64,000 nt of DNA from Rhodococcoides fascians A25f (GTDB lineage: Bacteria > Actinomycetota > Actinomycetes > Mycobacteriales > Mycobacteriaceae), in assembly GCF_000760935.2 (NCBI RefSeq), contig NZ_CP049744.1, forward strand, positions 5,363,501 to 5,427,500. Reading direction: 5' to 3'. The notes under the pieces are model-generated. The model worked only from the letters and a program-made list of their open reading frames with translations. It was not told where the DNA came from and did not search any database. Of this stretch, positions 59,529 to 64,000 are shown one piece after another. The position numbers were made by a program, and so were the translations under genes. Position 1 is the stretch's first letter, and each line of letters begins with the position of its first letter.

Positions 59529-60478
59529 CACGCAGCCTCCTCGGTTCCGCTGAAGCTCTTGAAGATCAGTCTCAGCGCCAGGGTGCTGACGATGATGGTG
59601 GCCACGACGGTGACGACACCCATGGCGGCGGCCTGCCCGATGTCGAAGCCGAGGAACGCACGCTGATAGATGTAGAACGGCAGGTTCGCGCTGGCGACAC
59701 CCGGTCCACCCGAGGTCATCATGTAGACGGCGTCGAAGGTGTTGACGAGATAGATGGCTCCGAGAACCGCACCGAGCTCGATGAATCGGCGCAGATGCGG
59801 GAGGGTGAGCTCACGGAAGAGCTTGACCGGGCCCGCACCGTCGACCCGTGCCGCCTCGGCGATGTCCTTGGGCATGGACTGCAGGCCGGCGAGGATGAGC
59901 AACATCATGAACGGGGTCCACTGCCAGATCAGGTTCGCCATGACGGCGGGCAATGGGTAACGCGAGACCCAGTCGATCTGATCAACTCCGAACGGGCTCA
60001 GGACGAAGTTGATCAGGCCGAAGACCGGATCGAACATCGTGGTCTTCCAGATCAACGCGCCGGCAACGGGGGTGATCAGGAACGGCGTGATCAGCAGCGT
60101 GCGGATCAGACTGCGGCCGATGAACTTCCGGTCCAGCAGCAGAGCCAGGAACAACCCGAGAACCACCGAGATGATGACGGTTCCGACGATCATGATCACC
60201 GTGTTGAGGGCGACCTCACGGAACTGACTGTCCTGGAAGACCGCCACGTAGTTGTTGAGCCAGTTGAACTTCTGCGAACCCGGTCGAACGAGGTTCCACG
60301 ACTGCGTCGAGTAGTACAGCGTGAACAGGAACGGAACCTGGGTGACCAGGATGGCGAACACCATGGCCGGCAGCAGCGGGCCGCGGCGACGCCACCCTTC
60401 CGCCTTCGAGATCGTCCTGGGTCTCGGTACGAATTCCTCGGAATCGGCTTGCGCCGATCGTGTTTCGGTGGTGGTCAT
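59528..60478 (-). CDS. Sugar ABC transporter permease (MalF-like)
   Basis: A 316-residue permease with six to seven helices and the EAA-type loop DIAEAARVDGAGPVKLFREL. It pairs with the MalG-like permease. The ATG at 60478 overlaps the stop of the binding-protein gene as ATGA. Confidence 0.93.
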   Translation of the reverse strand: MTTTETRSAQADSEEFVPRPRTISKAEGWRRRGPLLPAMVFAILVTQVPFLFTLYYSTQSWNLVRPGSQKFNWLNNYVAVFQDSQFREVALNTVIMIVGTVIISVVLGLFLALLLDRKFIGRSLIRTLLITPFLITPVAGALIWKTTMFDPVFGLINFVLSPFGVDQIDWVSRYPLPAVMANLIWQWTPFMMLLILAGLQSMPKDIAEAARVDGAGPVKLFRELTLPHLRRFIELGAVLGAIYLVNTFDAVYMMTSGGPGVASANLPFYIYQRAFLGFDIGQAAAMGVVTVVATIIVSTLALRLIFKSFSGTEEAA

Positions 60479-61827
60479 CCCTGGCCCTCCTGGTACGTCT
60501 TGCCGACCACTTCGGCGTACTGCTGCGCTTGTTCGAGCGCATCGTGGACGCTGATTCGTCCTGCCACTGCGGCGCTGATCTGTTGGCTGACACGGGTTCC
60601 CAGGTCCTGGAACTCGGGGATGGTCAGGAACTGCACACCGGTGTACGGCACCGGATCCACCGTGGGGTTGTTCGGGTCGGCACCGTTGATCGAATCCAGG
60701 GTGACCTGGCCGTAAGCCGCGGATGCTTCCTCGTACTCGGGGATCTCGTAGGTGGACAGGCGGCTACCGGGTGGTACCCGTTCCCAACCCAACTCGTTGC
60801 CCACCTTGTTCAGGTACTCCTTGCTGGTCATCCACGAGACGAACTTCCAGGCGTCGTCCGGATTCTCGGATGTCTTCGGGATACCGAGTGCCCAGGAGTA
60901 CAGCCACCCGTTGTCGCCCTTGGCTGCCGACGGCGCCTTGGCGTAGCCGATCTTGCCGACGACGTTGCTCGAGGTGGGATCCTCCAACACCGACACCGCG
61001 GACGTTGCGTCGTACCACATCGCGGTGTTTCCCTGCGAGAGCTGCGTTCCACACTCGCTGAAACCACTTGTCGCTGCACCGGCTTGCCCGTGCTCACGGA
61101 CCAGGTCGACGTAGAACTGAACGGCCTGCTCCACCTCTGGGCTGTTGAGCTGGGCGTTCCAGTTCTCGTCGAACCACCGTCCACCGAAGGCGTTGATGAC
61201 GGTGTCGAGTGGTGCCAGAACCTCACCCCAACCGGGCTTTCCGCGCAGGCAGATGCCCGACACATCGGGACTGTCGAGCTTCGCTGCAGCATCGGCGACC
61301 TGCTGCCAGGTGGGCTCCTCGGGCATCGTGATGCCGGCGGCCTCCATCAGGTCCTTGCGATACATCAGGAACGACGACTCACCGTAGAACGGCACCGAGT
61401 ACATGCTGCCCTCGTAGGACAGTGATTCCTTCAGTGTGGGAATGAAGTCGTCCTCGTCGTAACCCGGTGTGGCGTCGGCATACTCGGACAGATTGGTCAG
61501 CCACCCGTTCTCCGCCCACTGCGGGGTCTCGAAGTTGCTGATCATCACCACATCGAACTCACCACCGCCGGTGGCCACCGAGGCGGTGATCTTCGCCCGC
61601 GCCTCGTTCTCGGACAGCGACACGAACTTCAGATTGATGCCCGGGTTCTCCGCCTCGAACTCCGGAGCAAGGGAAATGGCATCGGACATCTGTGAATTCG
61701 AGACGATCGCAACGGTGATCGTCTTGCCATCACCGTCACCACCGAACGAGCCGGCTCCGGCACATCCGGACAGCACCAAGGTTGTCGCGAGCGAGGCCGC
61801 GACAGCCACTTTCGGTAAAACCCTCAC
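60475..61827 (-). CDS. Extracellular sugar/polyol-binding lipoprotein
   Basis: A 450-residue family 1 solute-binding protein with a lipoprotein signal: VRVLPKVAVAASLATTLVLS then GC, with C22 at the lipobox. It delivers the substrate to the permeases outside the membrane. The GTG at 61827 has GGAAGGG about 8 bases upstream and overlaps the regulator stop as GTGA. The divergent sorbitol-type dehydrogenase suggests a polyol ligand such as mannitol, sorbitol or arabitol. Confidence 0.93.
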   Translation of the reverse strand: MRVLPKVAVAASLATTLVLSGCAGAGSFGGDGDGKTITVAIVSNSQMSDAISLAPEFEAENPGINLKFVSLSENEARAKITASVATGGGEFDVVMISNFETPQWAENGWLTNLSEYADATPGYDEDDFIPTLKESLSYEGSMYSVPFYGESSFLMYRKDLMEAAGITMPEEPTWQQVADAAAKLDSPDVSGICLRGKPGWGEVLAPLDTVINAFGGRWFDENWNAQLNSPEVEQAVQFYVDLVREHGQAGAATSGFSECGTQLSQGNTAMWYDATSAVSVLEDPTSSNVVGKIGYAKAPSAAKGDNGWLYSWALGIPKTSENPDDAWKFVSWMTSKEYLNKVGNELGWERVPPGSRLSTYEIPEYEEASAAYGQVTLDSINGADPNNPTVDPVPYTGVQFLTIPEFQDLGTRVSQQISAAVAGRISVHDALEQAQQYAEVVGKTYQEGQG

Positions 61828-62849
61828 TGAAATACCCTTCCATTGGAGGTTGCCGTTGCAGGAGCTTGCGCAACGAGCCAACGTGCACTTTCGATGTCGG
61901 TCACCAGGATCGAGGCCAGTCCGCCGCGCAGAGCACCGAGCAGCGCCTCGTGTTTACGTTGTCCACCGGTGACGAGCACAGCCCGGTCACACGCCCTGAT
62001 GGCGTCGAGCCCCACCGACACGGTTCGGCCGGGGAGCGATCCTCCGGTGTCCTGACCGTCGGCGTCGTAGAACCGCCCGCCGATCTCGCCCACCGCGCCG
62101 AGGCGGCGCACTTCGTCGAGAACCTCGAGGTCGATGAAGCTGCCCTCGAACAACGTGGTGGAGGTGGAAACGGGACCGATGCCGTACATCATCACGTCGG
62201 CATCGGCCCCGGCTTTGAGGGCGCGAGAGATCACGGAATCCTGCTCCAGCGCAACCACTGTCGCCTGGTCGGCGTACAACGGAGCATTGAGCCGGATGGG
62301 CGTCGCCTGCAGATAGGCAGCGCACCGCCCGAGTGTGTACTCGACACCGGTCTGATAGTCGGCCGAGGTGATGGAACCGTCGAGTTGCACCACCGCAGCA
62401 CATTTGGTGGACCTGGTCTTGAGCGAACTCGCGACGGCCACCGTTTCGGGACCCCAGGTGAAACCGAGAACGTCCTGATCCTTGAGTCGACGGGAGAGCA
62501 ACGTCGCTGCCGCACGGCCGAGAGACCCGTAGCCGGCGTCCGTTCCGTCGATGACGTCCGAGACGACCAGTACCTCGGTGAGTCCGTACTGCGCCTCGAG
62601 CTCACGCTCGACGTCCGCGTGCACGGTGCCCTGCAAATCGTCGGGCACGTTGATCTCGATCGTCACGAGCCCTTGGGAACGGGCCCGTGCGACCAACCGT
62701 CCTGCGGTCGGGCGCGAGACACCCAGCTTCACGGCGATCTCGGCCTGCGTCGCACCTTCGAGGTGGTACATGGTGGCGGCGCGCAGAGCCAGCCGGAGAT
62801 CTTCTCCGGACCGCGTGGACTTTGCCCCATTGGGCTCCGATCCGTCCAT
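61824..62849 (-). CDS. SorC/DeoR-type sugar-responsive regulator
   Basis: A 341-residue SorC-family regulator: an N-terminal HTH (GATQAEIAVKLGVSRPTAGR) and a large sugar-binding domain (about residues 70-330) including GSLGRAAATLLSRRL and GIGPVSTSTTLF. First gene of the transporter unit, preceded by AGGGAGG. It likely binds the TGAGCA repeats at 62867-62899 and answers to a polyol or sugar phosphate. Confidence 0.9.
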   Translation of the reverse strand: MDGSEPNGAKSTRSGEDLRLALRAATMYHLEGATQAEIAVKLGVSRPTAGRLVARARSQGLVTIEINVPDDLQGTVHADVERELEAQYGLTEVLVVSDVIDGTDAGYGSLGRAAATLLSRRLKDQDVLGFTWGPETVAVASSLKTRSTKCAAVVQLDGSITSADYQTGVEYTLGRCAAYLQATPIRLNAPLYADQATVVALEQDSVISRALKAGADADVMMYGIGPVSTSTTLFEGSFIDLEVLDEVRRLGAVGEIGGRFYDADGQDTGGSLPGRTVSVGLDAIRACDRAVLVTGGQRKHEALLGALRGGLASILVTDIESARWLVAQAPATATSNGRVFQ

Positions 62850-62866
62850 GACGCCTCCCTAACCAG

Positions 62867-62899
62867 TGAGCAAATGCTCAGCTCGTGTTCATCTGCTCA
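62867..62899. promoter_or_regulatory. SorC-type operator cluster
   Basis: TGAGCA-AA-TGCTCA (62867-62880) is a perfect palindrome, followed by the direct repeats TGTTCA (62886-62891) and TGCTCA (62894-62899). It lies between the divergent regulator and dehydrogenase genes and just before the dehydrogenase -10. Confidence 0.65.
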
Positions 62900-62905
62900 T
62901 TAAGC

Positions 62906-62911
62906 TAACAT
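62906..62911 (+). promoter_or_regulatory. -10 element TAACAT of a leaderless gene
   Basis: TAACAT ends 6 bases before the GTG at 62918 and directly follows the operator cluster. Confidence 0.55.
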
Positions 62912-62917
62912 TAAGGT

Positions 62918-63991
62918 GTGATCTACACAACACCCCCTCGCGATCAGCGATCCGTGCCACAGTCCATGCAGGCCAGCGTGCTCACCGGCGTGCACGAGAT
63001 CCGACTCGAAGAACGGCCCGTCCCCACACCCGCGCCCGATGAGGTCCTCGTGCAGGTCACGGCCGTGGGGGTGTGCGGATCCGATGCGCACTACTACCGG
63101 GAGGGACGCATCGGCGACTACGTGGTCGACGGCCCCCTCGTGCTCGGACACGAGGCTGCGGGCGTGATCGTGGCCGTGGGGTCCGACATCCCCGACACCC
63201 GCGTCGGGCAGCGCGTGTCCATCGAGCCGCAACGACCGGATCCCACCAGCGCCCAATCCCGCGCCGGCCGATACAACCTGTGCCCGGCCATGGAATTCTT
63301 CGCGACCCCGCCCATCGACGGCGCACTGGCGGAATACGTGCTGATCCAATCGACGTTCGCGCACGCCGTTCCGGACAGCATCTCCGACGAGGCCGCAGCT
63401 CTCTTCGAGCCGCTGTCGGTCGGCATCGCATCGGTACAGAAGGCGAAAATCTCGGCCGGTTCGAGCGTGCTCATCGCGGGCGCAGGCCCCGTCGGGATCG
63501 TCACAGCACAGGTGGCCAGGGCCTTCGGAGCCACCGAGGTGATCGTCACCGATCTCGATGCCTCCCGCCGCGCCAACGCCGCAACTTTCGGCGCAACACG
63601 AGTCCTCGACCCCACCACCGAGGACGTGCGTGCGTTGTCGGTCGATGCCTTCATCGACGCCTCCGGTGCGGCGCGGGCGGTGTTCGACGGCATCCATGCG
63701 GTCCGGCCGGCCGGCACCGTCGTGCTCGTCGGCATGGGCGGATCCGACTACCCCCTGCCGATCTCGGTCATTCAGAACCGGGAGTTGGTGCTCACCGGAG
63801 TCTTCAGATACGCCAACACGTGGCCCATCGCACGCGACCTGGTGGCGTCGGGCATGGTGGATCTCGACGCTATGGTGACGGCGCGGTTCGGACTCGACGG
63901 CGTCGAAGATGCCTTGAACGCGGACAAGCTGGCCGGAAGCATCAAAGCTGTTGTGATACCTGGTTTTCGAGGAGAAGGAAAGAACGCATGA
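62918..63991 (+). CDS. Zinc-dependent polyol (sorbitol-type) dehydrogenase
   Basis: A 357-residue medium-chain dehydrogenase. Catalytic zinc ligands are in VGVCGSDAHYY and GHEAAG, with the conserved Glu in ALFEPLSVGI. The region of the structural-zinc cysteines is reduced to EPQRPDPTSAQSRAGRYNLC, as in sorbitol dehydrogenases that lack that site. The NAD(P) loop is GAGPVG. It oxidises a polyol to a ketose. GTG start with leaderless TAACAT. It overlaps the next gene by ATGA. Confidence 0.92.
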   Translation: MIYTTPPRDQRSVPQSMQASVLTGVHEIRLEERPVPTPAPDEVLVQVTAVGVCGSDAHYYREGRIGDYVVDGPLVLGHEAAGVIVAVGSDIPDTRVGQRVSIEPQRPDPTSAQSRAGRYNLCPAMEFFATPPIDGALAEYVLIQSTFAHAVPDSISDEAAALFEPLSVGIASVQKAKISAGSSVLIAGAGPVGIVTAQVARAFGATEVIVTDLDASRRANAATFGATRVLDPTTEDVRALSVDAFIDASGAARAVFDGIHAVRPAGTVVLVGMGGSDYPLPISVIQNRELVLTGVFRYANTWPIARDLVASGMVDLDAMVTARFGLDGVEDALNADKLAGSIKAVVIPGFRGEGKNA

Positions 63992-64000
63992 AGCTTCGGG
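63988..64000 (+). CDS. Partial gene, downstream of the dehydrogenase
   Basis: An ATG at 63988 overlaps the dehydrogenase stop as ATGA, and only MKLR is visible before the window ends. Presumably the next operon member; its identity cannot be judged from four codons. Confidence 0.4.

Overview
The window looks like chromosome from a high-GC mycolic-acid actinobacterium, most probably Rhodococcus or a close relative. The evidence is an mmpL3 locus in the order remembered for mycobacteria (GTPase pair, trmB, NYN-domain gene, mmpL3, with GTP-dependent pckA beside it), a single-cysteine mycothiol-type ArsC, a MacS-like two-component pair, and many leaderless-type promoters in which a TANNNT -10 box lies 6-8 bases before an ATG or GTG. 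There is one insertion sequence and no prophage, CRISPR array, rRNA or tRNA that I could see. Comparisons with named genomes are from memory, not from a search.

Region by region. 1-5 kb: a nitrogen-compound module of NCS1 permease and tandem-domain nitrilase, with a MarR regulator and a cytosolic AmiC-like sensor. 5-11 kb: envelope genes (lipid flippase-like protein, large membrane protein, GT4 glycosyltransferase, methyltransferase) and a ROK kinase. 11-23 kb: pckA, a calcium-motif protein, two coupled dynamin-like GTPases, trmB, a NYN protein, mmpL3 and a second full-length MmpL3-like gene. 23.2-24.7 kb: an IS3-family element inserted into a long palindrome that lay between converging genes. 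24.7-35 kb: membrane and cell-wall-stress genes, a glycosyltransferase, a NarL-type two-component system, an AI-2E family transporter and a membrane adenylate cyclase that share a symmetric promoter, and a YbhN-like protein. 35-40 kb: YceI, DUF3054, nhaA with a structured leader, a beta-lactamase-fold hydrolase and an APC permease.

40.1-44.4 kb: an arsenic operon (arsR, acr3, arsC, two flavoproteins) whose start codon lies inside a 38-bp palindrome. 44.4-47.6 kb: a degradation cluster (frameshifted alpha/beta hydrolase, FAH-family enzyme, TetR) with two TetR-type operators. 47.6-52.6 kb: a TSUP exporter, a penicillin-binding protein, a paralogue of it that has lost all three catalytic motifs, and a small DNA-binding-like protein. 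52.6-57.5 kb: an ABC-F protein behind a possible translational attenuator, an alpha/beta hydrolase, an acyl-CoA synthetase and DUF3995. 57.5-64 kb: a polyol or sugar ABC transporter with a SorC-type regulator, and a divergent sorbitol-dehydrogenase-like operon that runs off the end.

Within clusters, genes are mostly coupled by ATGA or GTGA overlaps. Converging genes are separated by long palindromes without U-tracts, or overlap at their 3' ends.
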